DNA of 26,506 nucleotides from a bacterium (GCA_030697855.1 JAUYOU010000091.1:1-26506), one strand, 5' to 3'; counted from the stretch's first letter, positions 13,221 to 20,612 are shown. The notes: a model not told the origin generated them from the letters alone. A program made the numbers and translations.

Positions 13221-13658
13221 TTATTTACCTATTTTTACTTTAGCTGGTCTTATAACCAAACCATTTATTATGTAACCTTTTTGCAAAACTTCTATAACTT
13301 TATTTTCTTCGCCTTCACTTTCTAGCATTGCTTCGTGATATGCCGGATCAAATTCTTTACCTTCTGCTTCTATTTCTAGAATCCCATTCTTTTTAAAAAT
13401 ATCTTCTATTAATTTTTTCATTCCTTGCCAACCTTCTGTTTCCTTGGCAGCTTCCAATGCATCTACAAGTGGTAACATCTGTTTTATAAAGCTCATCTTG
13501 GCATAATCAACCACTTCTCTGCTTTGGCCTTCCCATTCTTTTTTAGCATTTATTAATTCGGCCTTAGCCCTCTTCCAACCATCTAAATATTCGTCTCGTT
13601 CTTTTTCGGTTAATTGTAATTTTTCTTCTAAATTGTTTTGATCTTTCTCTGTATCCAT
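13221..13658 (-). CDS. grpE: Nucleotide exchange factor GrpE
   Basis: GrpE releases ADP from DnaK. The 145 residues give a long N-terminal coiled coil (about 1-60, LEEKLQLTEKERDEYLDGWKRAKAELINAKKE in two heptad runs), the FIKQMLPLVDALEAA dimer helices, and the C-terminal beta domain with EFDPAYHEAM and GYIINGLVIRPAKVKIGK. It is somewhat short because the N-terminal tail is reduced. Its ATG lies four bases after the hrcA stop, so the two genes are tightly linked. No SD. Confidence 0.96.
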   Translation of the reverse strand: MDTEKDQNNLEEKLQLTEKERDEYLDGWKRAKAELINAKKEWEGQSREVVDYAKMSFIKQMLPLVDALEAAKETEGWQGMKKLIEDIFKKNGILEIEAEGKEFDPAYHEAMLESEGEENKVIEVLQKGYIINGLVIRPAKVKIGK

Positions 13659-13662
13659 ATTT

Positions 13663-14406
13663 TTAATGTTTTTGATTTAATAATTCGCTAATATATTCAA
13701 CCAAAGCCACGTTGCGTTTATAATTCATTCTTTTTGGACCAATTATAGAAACAAAACCCTCTTCACCTTCTGGTAACTGATACTTACCCGTTATTAGTGT
13801 AAATTCATTTATCTCTTTTATAGGGTTTTCACTACCAATAAAAACTTGCAAATCTTCATTTAAAAATTTATCCCAAAGCGATTCGAAACATTTATCCATA
13901 TTATCCATAAAACTCATAAGTTGATTCATGTTTTCGAAACTTTTAAATTCTGGCTCGTCGAACAAATTAGAAAAACCAAAACTATAAGTATTTCCACCAT
14001 CTACAGTTCCAGCTACAGAAAGTTCTTTTGAAAGTTCCGAAGTTAATTTAGAAATTTCTTTTAACAAAGATTGTTCGTCTGGCCAGTTCTTTTTTAATGA
14101 TTCTTTAACCTTTTCTGTTTCTTTTTGAGTCAAACCCGTTAACGCAGTATTCGGTGTAGATTTTACAACCATATTTTCCTGTATATAAAGTCTGTAAGCC
14201 TTATCTGTTGGTATACGCCCAGCCGAGGTATGCGGGCTGGCTAAATAGCCCTCTTTTTCTAACTGATTCATTTCTTTACGAATCATAGGCGCTCCAATAT
14301 CAAAACCCCTCTTTTGAGAAAGGGATTTAGAACTAACAGGTTCGGCCAATCGAGTATGCTCTTCTATTACAGCCCAGAGAATGTCTTTTTGGCGTTGGGA
14401 AATCAT
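13663..14406 (-). CDS. hrcA: Heat-shock repressor HrcA (short form)
   Basis: HrcA represses the heat-shock operon by binding CIRCE and is kept active by the GroE chaperonin in well-studied bacteria. The N-terminal winged helix is clear (SQRQKDILWAVIEEHTRLAEPVSSKSL, then PMIRKEMNQLEKEGYLASPHTSAGRIPTDKAYRLYI). At 247 residues it is much shorter than the usual 340 or so; the central dimerisation region is reduced, while the end (EGFVSIIGPKRMNYKRNVALVEYISELL) matches the normal C-terminus. A CIRCE site lies 24 bases upstream, so it regulates itself. The predicted -10 box is so close to the ATG that the message would be nearly leaderless. Confidence 0.95.
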   Translation of the reverse strand: MISQRQKDILWAVIEEHTRLAEPVSSKSLSQKRGFDIGAPMIRKEMNQLEKEGYLASPHTSAGRIPTDKAYRLYIQENMVVKSTPNTALTGLTQKETEKVKESLKKNWPDEQSLLKEISKLTSELSKELSVAGTVDGGNTYSFGFSNLFDEPEFKSFENMNQLMSFMDNMDKCFESLWDKFLNEDLQVFIGSENPIKEINEFTLITGKYQLPEGEEGFVSIIGPKRMNYKRNVALVEYISELLNQKH

Positions 14407-14419
14407 TGTTATTTAAACC

Positions 14420-14448
14420 AGTTTAGCGAATTATCACTCCACAGTCAA
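14420..14448 (-). promoter_or_regulatory. Promoter of the hrcA operon
   Basis: On the minus strand TTGACT, 17-base spacer, TAAACT. The -35 box lies in the CIRCE loop and the right CIRCE arm fills part of the spacer, so bound HrcA would block RNA polymerase. The predicted start is about six bases before the ATG. Confidence 0.6.
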
Positions 14449-14457
14449 GAGTGATAA
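14431..14457 (-). promoter_or_regulatory. CIRCE operator
   Basis: TTATCACTC-N9-GAGTGATAA: a perfect 9-9-9 inverted repeat, one position per arm different from the classical TTAGCACTC/GAGTGCTAA. It lies just upstream of hrcA and overlaps its promoter. Confidence 0.9.
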
Positions 14458-14482
14458 CCGAACCTAAACTGTACAAGCTTAT

Positions 14483-14511
14483 TTGACTTATGACTATATA
14501 TATGATACTAT
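14483..14511 (+). promoter_or_regulatory. Promoter of the 77-aa orphan gene
   Basis: TTGACT, 17-base spacer, TACTAT preceded by TGA (extended -10). It diverges from the hrcA promoter. It overlaps an in-frame ATG at about 14489-14491, so that codon cannot be the start. Confidence 0.65.
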
Positions 14512-14566
14512 CTATATATCCTACCAGTACCTAATAAATAAACCATTAAATAAAGAGGTTATCTAT

Positions 14567-14800
14567 ATGGAAGAAGCTGCATCATTTGAAGAGTTCAAGG
14601 GAAAGTCCTTTGAAGAGGTACACAGAATGTACGAGCGGGAATGTGATCCCGCAATCAAGACTTTTGCCAGAATCATGCTTCTGCAAATTGCAGAAAAAGC
14701 AGTTCATTTAGAAACAGTCTTAAAGATTTCAGAAAAAAATTCACCAATGCATGCCTCTGCCAAAGAGAGGTTAGAGCTCCTAAAATCCAAGAAGAAGTAA
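14567..14800 (+). CDS. Small orphan protein (77 aa)
   Basis: I do not recognise it. The chosen start, MEEAASFEEFKGKSFEEVHRMYE, follows an SD (AAAGAGG, eight bases before); the longer reading frame from 14483 would begin in the promoter's -35 box. The protein is charged and predicted helical, with one Cys (ECDPAIKTFARIMLLQIAEKAVHLE) and a Lys-rich end. Own promoter and a strong terminator. Being divergent from hrcA and next to CIRCE, it could be affected by HrcA, but its promoter lies outside the operator. Confidence 0.7.
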   Translation: MEEAASFEEFKGKSFEEVHRMYERECDPAIKTFARIMLLQIAEKAVHLETVLKISEKNSPMHASAKERLELLKSKKK

Positions 14801-14806
14801 CGTCCT

Positions 14807-14836
14807 TCCCCCGACCAAACGGTCGGGGGATTTTTT
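14807..14836 (+). terminator. Rho-independent terminator
   Basis: TCCCCCGACC pairs with GGTCGGGGGA around AAAC, followed by TTTTTT. It ends the 77-aa orphan gene. Confidence 0.9.
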
Positions 14837-14916
14837 ATTTGACCCAGCTCAGCTAGGTTGACCAAACAAGCATCAAATTGATAGCTTTATATAAAAGTTC
14901 TTTAAAAGGAGGCGTT

Positions 14917-15231
14917 ATGCAAGATAAAAAACTTGCCAATACACTCTGCCGTCGCAGACGCGCACTTATAGAAGCATCTTGCCGTTTGTGTGGAAAAAAA
15001 ATAAAGTTTCTAGAATATTTCTATAAAGTCCCATGCTACATAGTTATATGGAATTTTCTTATAAATTATTACTGGTACGGAAAAATATTATATAAAGATA
15101 TGTGTTCCGACCATCACTGCGAAGGATGCCACAATAAAAGGATAGAACTCCTTGATCACTGCCCTAAATGCCAGGCTTACGTCTCGGATAAAAAACATAG
15201 AAAGGTTAGTCTAAGAATATGCCCTCGATAA
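14917..15231 (+). CDS. Small multi-CxxC (zinc-ribbon-like) orphan protein (104 aa)
   Basis: I do not recognise it. The start follows AAAGGAGG four bases before ATG; an in-frame ATG at 14878 has no SD and is rejected. Cysteine pairs C22-RL-C25, C68-EG-C71 and C82-PK-C85, plus C63 and C102, indicate one or two zinc-binding knuckles at each end of a hydrophobic, aromatic-rich middle (about 38-58, VPCYIVIWNFLINYYWYG). That middle may dip into the membrane. The ends are strongly basic. A tight GC hairpin terminator follows. Function unknown. Confidence 0.7.
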   Translation: MQDKKLANTLCRRRRALIEASCRLCGKKIKFLEYFYKVPCYIVIWNFLINYYWYGKILYKDMCSDHHCEGCHNKRIELLDHCPKCQAYVSDKKHRKVSLRICPR

Positions 15232-15235
15232 CTCG

Positions 15236-15260
15236 CCCCCTCCACGGAGGGGGTTTTTAT
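15236..15260 (+). terminator. Rho-independent terminator
   Basis: CCCCCTCC pairs with GGAGGGGG with a very short loop, then TTTTTATTTTT. It lies five bases after the stop of the CxxC orphan gene. Confidence 0.88.
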
Positions 15261-15300
15261 TTTTATAAACTTTATTCCACAATCAATTTTGGCTGAATTT

Positions 15301-15309
15301 TGATATAAT
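15301..15309 (+). promoter_or_regulatory. Extended -10 promoter of corA
   Basis: TGATATAAT is a perfect extended -10 with a weak -35 region. The predicted leader is about 16 bases with no SD. Confidence 0.5.
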
Positions 15310-15331
15310 TAGACTATCTAAAAACTATTAA

Positions 15332-16243
15332 ATGACAACAATAAAATCCCCCAACGTAACTTGGATAGACATAAAGCAACCATCTCCTAAAGAACTACGT
15401 TTTTTAGCCGAAAATTATAATGTTCATCCACTTATAATCGATGGCTTAGAAAAACCAACTATCCGTTCACAGGCCGAAGATTATAACGGCTATATTTATT
15501 TAGTCTTACACTTCCCTGTTTTTAACGAACAAAAAAAAGTTTCCGAACCTGTAGAAATAGATTTTATAATTACACCCGATACCATAATTTCGGTGCGCTA
15601 TGCAAAAATAGACCCGCTAGACGAATTTTTAGAAAAATGTAAATCAGCGATTGAACACACTAAAAAAGAAGCGATGTCGCGAGGCGCTATTTATCTTTTC
15701 TATTATTTAATTAAAGAAATGTATGCTTTTTCTTTGCGCCAGCTAGACCATATGGACGAAAATATAGAAAAAATAGAAGAAGGTATTTTTTCGGGCCATC
15801 ACAAAGAAATGCTTTTAGCTCTTTCGCTTGCGAGAAGCGATGTTTTAAATTTTTTGCGTACACTCCGACCACAAGGAGCTGTTTTGGAAAGCTTACTTGC
15901 CCGAAGCGATGCGTTTGAACAAAAAACCCGCCCATATTTAATAGACCTACTTGGCGAACATCACCAAGTTTTAAACCAAGCCGAAAATAACCGAGAAAGC
16001 ATAGAGGGGCTACAAACAACTAATTCCGCACTACTGGAACATAAGACTGGTGAAATAATGAAAGTTCTTACTATAATGGCTTTTGTAACTTTTCCCTTAA
16101 CTCTTCTGGCTAATATTTTTAGCATGAACACAATAACCATGCCTATAATTGGAAAGCCTAATGACTTTTGGATCATTATTGGTATAATGCTAAGCGCCGT
16201 GATTTTATTTTTTGCCTTCTTTAAATCTAAAAAGTGGCTGTGA
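15332..16243 (+). CDS. corA: CorA-family divalent metal (Mg2+/Co2+) channel
   Basis: CorA forms a pentameric Mg2+ channel in the cytoplasmic membrane. The 303 residues have the cytoplasmic alpha/beta domain (WIDIKQPSPKELRFL, SVRY), the long stalk helix (about 125-248) and two C-terminal membrane helices (about 245-263 and 278-297), ending in the basic KSKKWL. The signature selectivity triplet GMN between the helices reads SMN here (Ser264-Met265-Asn266, from AGC ATG AAC). Everything else is typical and the gene is intact, stopping at TGA, which shows UGA is a normal stop in this genome. It heads a co-oriented set with cysS, dnaB and recR. Confidence 0.92.
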   Translation: MTTIKSPNVTWIDIKQPSPKELRFLAENYNVHPLIIDGLEKPTIRSQAEDYNGYIYLVLHFPVFNEQKKVSEPVEIDFIITPDTIISVRYAKIDPLDEFLEKCKSAIEHTKKEAMSRGAIYLFYYLIKEMYAFSLRQLDHMDENIEKIEEGIFSGHHKEMLLALSLARSDVLNFLRTLRPQGAVLESLLARSDAFEQKTRPYLIDLLGEHHQVLNQAENNRESIEGLQTTNSALLEHKTGEIMKVLTIMAFVTFPLTLLANIFSMNTITMPIIGKPNDFWIIIGIMLSAVILFFAFFKSKKWL

Positions 16244-16244
16244 G

Positions 16245-16325
16245 TTAGCTTCACCAGCTTTCAGCTTCGTTAGCTAGTTAGGTATGACTTCCTAAAAAGC
16301 TAAAGAAGCTAAAGAAGCTAAAAGC
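16245..16325. repeat. AGCTTC-type inverted repeat filling the corA-cysS spacer
   Basis: Left units such as AGCTTC, CAGCTTTC and TTAGCTAG (16247-16282) can pair with right units CCTAAAAAGC, TAAAGAAGC and TAAAAGC (16291-16325). The spacer is almost wholly built from this word and runs up to the cysS ATG. The same word builds the dnaB-recR spacer. Confidence 0.5.
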
Positions 16326-17702
16326 ATGATGCGTATATACAATACCCTAACCAGTAAAAAAGAAGATTTAAAAATCCCGCCTTCCGGCGAGATCAATTTG
16401 TTTGTATGTGGTCCTACTGTTTACGATTACAGCCATATTGGCCACGCTCGCACATATATATTTTTCGATACTTTAGTTAAGTTTATGCGTAAACGCTTAA
16501 ACATAAAGATTAACTACTTACAGAATATTACCAACATAGACGACAGGATAATAAAACGCTCCGCCGAAGAAAATAAGAATCCGCAAGAGGTGGCGGATTT
16601 TTTTGAAAAAGAATATATAACCGATATGTCTTCTTTAGGTGTAAATGCTGTAGATACTTATGCGCCTGCTACTAAATATATTCCAGAAATAATTTCGCAA
16701 GTGGAACGCTTAATTAAAAAAGGTTTTGCTTATTCTGCCGATAGCAGTGTTTATTTTGATGTAAGAAAATTTCCTGAATATGGCAAGTTATCGCATCAAA
16801 AAATAAACGAGCTTAAAGAGGGCGTGAGGATTGAGGTTGAAGCAGGTAAAAAATTCTTTGCTGATTTTGCTTTGTGGAAAGCCTCTAAAGAAGGCGAACC
16901 CTCTTGGGACTCGCCTTGGGGCAAAGGCCGCCCCGGTTGGCATATAGAAGATACAGCTATAACAGAAAAATATTTTGGACTGCGTTACAACATTCACGGT
17001 GGTGGATTAGATTTAATTTTTCCGCACCACGAAGCCGAAATAGCGCAAATGGAGGCAATTTCTGGCTTAAGCCCGCTTGCCGAAGTTTGGATCCATACTG
17101 GAATGCTTTTGGTGGATGGAGAAAAAATGTCTAAAAGTTTAGATAACTTTATAACTATAAGAGACTTTTTAAAAGAAAATTCTGTTTATGTTTTGCGCTA
17201 TATGGTTTTGTCGCAACACTACCGAACTGGTTTAGACTTTTATAAAAAAACAATTCAGATGGCAAATTCCTCTATAAACAGAATTGCCGATTTTAAACAA
17301 CGTCTAAAAGAAGTAACTGGCCAATCTTCTCATCTTCCTTGGGAAGATTTTGCAAAAACTTTCTGGCACGAACTCGCCGACGATTTTAACACCCCAAAAG
17401 CACTAGCTTCTTTATTCGAACTCATCACAGAAACCAACAAACTGATAGATACTAACAACTTATCCCAGAACGATGCACAGAAAATTGTTGACTTTATAGA
17501 CGAGGTGAACGATATTTTGAATATCCTGCCTGTGGTAAGCGAAATCGAAACACCTTCCCAAATAACTGCTTTACTAGCCGACCGCGAAAAAGCCCGCGCC
17601 AATAAAGATTTTGAATTATCCGATAAACTCCGCGATCAAATAAAAGAATTAGGTTGGGAAGTAGAAGATACAGCAAAAGGACCAAGAGTAACAAAGCTCT
17701 AA
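16326..17702 (+). CDS. cysS: Cysteinyl-tRNA synthetase
   Basis: This class Ia synthetase charges tRNA-Cys. The 458 residues include C28 in LFVCGPTVYDYSHIGH, the HIGH motif at 37-40, the YNIHGGGLDLIFPHHEAEIAQ metal region (His234, Glu238), the KMSKS loop at 267-271, the DALR-type helical domain, and a C-terminal KLRDQIKELGWEVEDTAKG. Of the four zinc ligands known in the E. coli enzyme (C28, C209, H234, E238), position 209 is Asp here (WHIEDTA), so metal binding must differ. The start is ATG ATG; the second is equally possible. No SD. Confidence 0.95.
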   Translation: MMRIYNTLTSKKEDLKIPPSGEINLFVCGPTVYDYSHIGHARTYIFFDTLVKFMRKRLNIKINYLQNITNIDDRIIKRSAEENKNPQEVADFFEKEYITDMSSLGVNAVDTYAPATKYIPEIISQVERLIKKGFAYSADSSVYFDVRKFPEYGKLSHQKINELKEGVRIEVEAGKKFFADFALWKASKEGEPSWDSPWGKGRPGWHIEDTAITEKYFGLRYNIHGGGLDLIFPHHEAEIAQMEAISGLSPLAEVWIHTGMLLVDGEKMSKSLDNFITIRDFLKENSVYVLRYMVLSQHYRTGLDFYKKTIQMANSSINRIADFKQRLKEVTGQSSHLPWEDFAKTFWHELADDFNTPKALASLFELITETNKLIDTNNLSQNDAQKIVDFIDEVNDILNILPVVSEIETPSQITALLADREKARANKDFELSDKLRDQIKELGWEVEDTAKGPRVTKL

Positions 17703-17711
17703 ACCCTAAGT

Positions 17712-17784
17712 TCTAAATACTAATTTTAGAATTTTGAGTTTGGTATATTGGAGTTTGTTTAGAGTTTAAATATTAGTATTTAGA
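17712..17784. repeat. Inverted repeat in the cysS-dnaB spacer
   Basis: TCTAAATACTAAT (17712-17724) and ATTAGTATTTAGA (17772-17784) are perfect 13-base arms. GAGTTT words fill the loop. No gene and no SD are seen before dnaB. Confidence 0.6.
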
Positions 17785-17796
17785 GTTTTTATTTTT

Positions 17797-19179
17797 ATGT
17801 TATCTCCTGTTTCCAAAACCGACATTAACACTGTCTCTATAGATAAACTTCCACCACAATCCATTGAAGCCGAAGAATCGGTTCTAGGAGCTTTATTGAT
17901 GGATAAAAACGCCATAATCCGCGTTGCTGATTTGTTGCATCCGGAAGATTTCTATAAACGTCAGCATCAATTAATCTATACAGCTATTTTAGCTTTATAC
18001 GAAAAATCGGAACCAGTTGATGTTTTAAGTTTGTCTAATAAATTAAAAGAGGAAGGTAAACTCGATAATGTTGGTGGGACATCTTATTTAGCAGGAATGG
18101 TTAATTCCGTACCAACTGCTTCCAATGTTCTTCACTATGCCAAAATAGTAAGGCACAAAAAAATATTACGAGATCTTTTATCGGCCTCCCAAGATATTGC
18201 TAGATTAGGCTGGGAAGAAAACCAAGATATTGAAATTGTCTTAGACGAAGCCGAAAAAAGAATTTTTTCTATTGCTGAGCGATCGCTCAAACAGGATTTT
18301 ATGCCAATAAAATCAGCGCTGGAAGATGCATTTGAAAGAATAGATAAATTACACAAAGGCGATGGGGCTTTGCGTGGCGTGCCTACTGGCTTTGCCGATT
18401 TAGATCATTATTTAGCCGGATTACAAAAATCAGACCTTGTTATTTTAGCCGCTCGCCCATCTTTGGGTAAAACTTCGCTTGCATTAAACATTGCCAGCAA
18501 CGTTGCTATAAAAGAAAAAACTGCGGTTGGTATTTTTTCTTTGGAAATGTCTAAGGAGCAATTAGTAGATAGAATGTTGGCTTCCGAAGCTGGCGTAGAT
18601 TTGTGGCGATTACGCACAGGCCGGTTAAGTATGGACGGCGAAGACAGTGATTTTTCTAGAATCCAAGAAGCAATGGGAATTTTGGCCGAAGCTCCTATTT
18701 TTATAGACGACGCCGCATCCAGTAATATTATGCAAATGCGTACAATGGCACGCAGGTTGCAAGCGGAACATGGCTTGGGTTTAATTGTGGTTGATTATTT
18801 GCAACTTATGGAGGGACGTAATAATAACAACGAAAGCAGAACGCAAGAAATTAGCGAAATATCTCGTTCGCTTAAAAACTTAGCCCGCGAACTTAACGTT
18901 CCGGTTTTAGCTTTATCCCAGCTTTCTCGCGCCGTTGAAACCAGAAGCCCGCAAATTCCAAAACTTTCCGATCTACGTGAATCAGGCTCCATCGAACAAG
19001 ACGCCGATGTGGTTTTATTTATTTACCGCGAGGACAGAGAAAAACCAAACACCGAAAAAAAGAATATAGCCGAAATTCATATTGCCAAACACAGAAACGG
19101 CCCCACTGGTAAAGTTGAGCTATATTTTGATGCCGACAGAGTTCAATTTAGAGATTTAGCCAAACACATAGCCGAATAG
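17797..19179 (+). CDS. dnaB: Replicative DNA helicase DnaB
   Basis: The hexameric helicase that drives the replication fork. The 460 residues show the N-terminal collar domain (about 18-120, PPQSIEAEESVLGALLMD), a linker helix, and the RecA-like motor with Walker A ARPSLGKTS (219-227), GIFSLEMSKEQL, Walker B GLIVVDYLQLM, SQLSRAVE, and the SDLRESGSIEQDADVVLFIYR and arginine-finger region near the end. It is full length with no intein. The start is MLSPVSKT, without SD. Linked to recR downstream. Confidence 0.97.
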   Translation: MLSPVSKTDINTVSIDKLPPQSIEAEESVLGALLMDKNAIIRVADLLHPEDFYKRQHQLIYTAILALYEKSEPVDVLSLSNKLKEEGKLDNVGGTSYLAGMVNSVPTASNVLHYAKIVRHKKILRDLLSASQDIARLGWEENQDIEIVLDEAEKRIFSIAERSLKQDFMPIKSALEDAFERIDKLHKGDGALRGVPTGFADLDHYLAGLQKSDLVILAARPSLGKTSLALNIASNVAIKEKTAVGIFSLEMSKEQLVDRMLASEAGVDLWRLRTGRLSMDGEDSDFSRIQEAMGILAEAPIFIDDAASSNIMQMRTMARRLQAEHGLGLIVVDYLQLMEGRNNNNESRTQEISEISRSLKNLARELNVPVLALSQLSRAVETRSPQIPKLSDLRESGSIEQDADVVLFIYREDREKPNTEKKNIAEIHIAKHRNGPTGKVELYFDADRVQFRDLAKHIAE

Positions 19180-19184
19180 CTTCA

Positions 19185-19258
19185 TTAGCTTTCAGCTTTT
19201 AGCCTTACTAATCTTTAAACTAACCAGCTAACGAAGCTAGAAGCTAACTCCTAACTAA
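19185..19258. repeat. AGCTTC-type inverted repeat in the dnaB-recR spacer
   Basis: TTAGCTTTCAGCTTTTAGCC (left) pairs imperfectly with GCTAACGAAGCTAGAAGCTAA (right). It is built from the same word as the corA-cysS spacer and runs up to the recR ATG. Confidence 0.5.
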
Positions 19259-19855
19259 ATGTTCCCTGCTCCAATTCAAAAACTTATTTCTCATTTCCAA
19301 AAACTACCCGGCATTGGCCCACGCCAAGCCGCTAAATTTGCTATGCGCTTAACCAAAATGACAGAGAGTGAACTTAAGTTTATGGCTAACGATATCTCTA
19401 GTTTAAAAAGCTTTGTAGGCGAATGCAAAGAATGTTTTATGTTGTTCGACAAACCCCAAAGTGGAATTTATTTGTGCCAATTTTGCCGAAACACCGAACG
19501 CGATAAAAATAAAATATGTGTAGTGGTTAACGATAACGACGCCTTAAGCATAGAGAAAACAAAAACCTTCGATGGGTTGTATCATATACTTGGTGGGCAT
19601 GTTTCGCTTTTAGATAAAGAAGAAAATAGAAACCTTAATTTGATAGGCTTAAAAAACAGAATTAAAAATAATACAGAAGTTATTTTAGCTTTAAACGCTA
19701 ATGCCGAAGGTCAAGCTACTATAATGTATTTAGAAAAATTTTTAGAAGGCCTCGGCCACAAAACCTCCCGCCTTGCTCAAGGTATGTCTACCGGTAGCGA
19801 GATTGAGTACGCCGACGACCAAACTTTAATAAACGCTCTCAAACACCGCAGGTAA
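19259..19855 (+). CDS. recR: Recombination protein RecR
   Basis: RecR forms a ring clamp and with RecO/RecF loads RecA at gaps. The 198 residues contain the helix-hairpin-helix (KLPGIGPRQAAKFAMRL), a C4 zinc finger (C56-KE-C59, C73-QF-C76), the TOPRIM domain (ICVVVNDNDALSIEKTKTFDGLYHILGGHVSLLD, then NANAEGQATIMYLEKFL) and the C-terminal GSEIEYADDQTL. The usual TNPTVEGEAT is ANAEGQAT here, a mild variation. Full length. It starts right after the palindromic spacer without an SD. Confidence 0.96.
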   Translation: MFPAPIQKLISHFQKLPGIGPRQAAKFAMRLTKMTESELKFMANDISSLKSFVGECKECFMLFDKPQSGIYLCQFCRNTERDKNKICVVVNDNDALSIEKTKTFDGLYHILGGHVSLLDKEENRNLNLIGLKNRIKNNTEVILALNANAEGQATIMYLEKFLEGLGHKTSRLAQGMSTGSEIEYADDQTLINALKHRR

Positions 19856-19867
19856 CTTTGATACTTT

Positions 19868-19890
19868 TGTTCAACACTTATTGTTGAACA
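19868..19890 (+). terminator. Hairpin after recR, possible weak terminator
   Basis: TGTTCAACA pairs with TGTTGAACA around CTTAT, 12 bases after the recR stop, followed by TTATATTTTA. The T-run is poor, so an mRNA 3'-end stabiliser is equally likely. Confidence 0.45.
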
Positions 19891-19901
19891 TTATATTTTA
19901 T

Positions 19902-19935
19902 GTTAACAAGTTGAACGATCGTTTTATTTGTTAAC
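19902..19935. promoter_or_regulatory. Triple-block palindrome E1
   Basis: GTTAACA-N6-ACGATCGT-N6-TGTTAAC, 34 bp, symmetrical about the centre. It is one of three related sites (E2 20564-20601, E3 21196-21233) that delimit two genes. It is probably a protein-binding or recombination site; which is not known. Confidence 0.55.
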
Positions 19936-19961
19936 TATGAATTTTTTTTGTGATATATAAA

Positions 19962-19993
19962 ACTCCCCCGACGTTAGGTCGAGGGAGTGGTTT
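19962..19993. terminator. Terminator shared by recR and the 135-aa orphan
   Basis: ACTCCCCCGAC pairs with GTCGAGGGAGT around GTTAG with one mismatch; the plus strand continues GGTTTTTATTT and the minus strand TTTTATATA. It sits between converging genes. Confidence 0.75.
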
Positions 19994-20401
19994 TTATTTG
20001 CCTGCGGCTTTAAACAAAGGAGCTAAACGATTTTCTAGTTCGGGAAAACATCTACACATATTAGACAAAAAATCCGGTAAGCAAGAATGAACAACTTCTA
20101 CAAGAGCCAAAGAAATTCTAGAATCTTCCAGACCGACTTCACAACGTTGACTTATAGGCCTCATAGGCGACTCAGAACTACAAAACTCAGCAATGAGTTC
20201 ACCTTTTTTAATAAAAACTTTAAACATCCAAAGACCTGTCCCGAAAGAAAATATTTTTCTATCACCACCAAATTCTTCTATTTCTTCTTTAGAAATAAAA
20301 CCAAAAATCATTCTTATAACAGAAACAATCTCGGTCTTCATTTGATTGATCCTGTCGGATCCAATCAACAAAGCTTGAACCGTTTCCATGCTTGCGTTCA
20401 T
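19994..20401 (-). CDS. Small orphan protein (135 aa) with hairpin-masked ribosome site
   Basis: I do not recognise it. The start MNASMETVQALLIGSDRINQMK is fixed by the SD TAGGAG seven bases upstream; a longer frame from 20437 would add 12 residues but lies upstream of the SD. The protein looks mixed alpha/beta (IVSVIRMIFGFISKEEIEEFGGDRKIFSFGTGLWMFKVFIKKGELIAEFC), with four cysteines and no membrane helix. The leader folds into two GATA-loop hairpins, the second covering the SD, so translation may be controlled. It lies between palindromes E1 and E2. Confidence 0.7.
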   Translation of the reverse strand: MNASMETVQALLIGSDRINQMKTEIVSVIRMIFGFISKEEIEEFGGDRKIFSFGTGLWMFKVFIKKGELIAEFCSSESPMRPISQRCEVGLEDSRISLALVEVVHSCLPDFLSNMCRCFPELENRLAPLFKAAGK

Positions 20402-20408
20402 GGCGATT

Positions 20409-20435
20409 CTCCTATATCTAGGAGCCCTATCGGGC
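20409..20435 (-). promoter_or_regulatory. Tandem GATA-loop hairpins over the ribosome binding site
   Basis: On the minus strand GCCC-GATA-GGGC is followed directly by CTCCTA-GATA-TAGGAG; the last arm is the SD itself. Opening this second stem would be needed for initiation at 20401. Confidence 0.6.
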
Positions 20436-20452
20436 ATTTGTTTAGGTACTTA

Positions 20453-20480
20453 TTCTAACCAATTTGATTAGAACATTATA
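20453..20480 (-). promoter_or_regulatory. Probable promoter and start-site hairpin of the 135-aa orphan
   Basis: On the minus strand a TATAAT box (20475-20480) is followed by TTCTAATCA-AAT-TGGTTAGAA, a 9-bp stem with one G-T pair. The -35 region is weak. The hairpin would lie at the 5' end of the mRNA or act as an operator. Confidence 0.45.
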
Positions 20481-20563
20481 AGGAATATACAATATCTTTA
20501 TTAAAATGTAAATATCACTAAAAATCCCTTTCCCAAACTAGTCTTTCGAATTAAAATAACATT

Positions 20564-20601
20564 GTTAACAAAAATCATACGATCGTGAGTAATTTGTTAA
20601 C
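20564..20601. promoter_or_regulatory. Triple-block palindrome E2
   Basis: GTTAACA-N8-ACGATCGT-N8-TGTTAAC, with outer ATT/AAT extending the symmetry to 20561-20604. It ends nine bases after the stop of the PaaX/Cas2-like gene. The left half shares TCATACGATCGT with E3. Confidence 0.65.
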
Positions 20602-20612
20602 AATATTATTTA

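Noticed and set aside
14483..14566. 28-residue N-terminal extension of the 77-aa orphan
   Set aside because: It starts inside the -35 box of the gene's own promoter, whereas the ATG at 14567 has an SD.
16241..16243. Recoded UGA (Gly) genetic code
   Set aside because: corA and the 40-aa gene both end naturally at TGA, and no conserved gene has an internal TGA.
17797..19179. Intein in DnaB
   Set aside because: The gene is 460 codons with contiguous helicase motifs and no extra domain.
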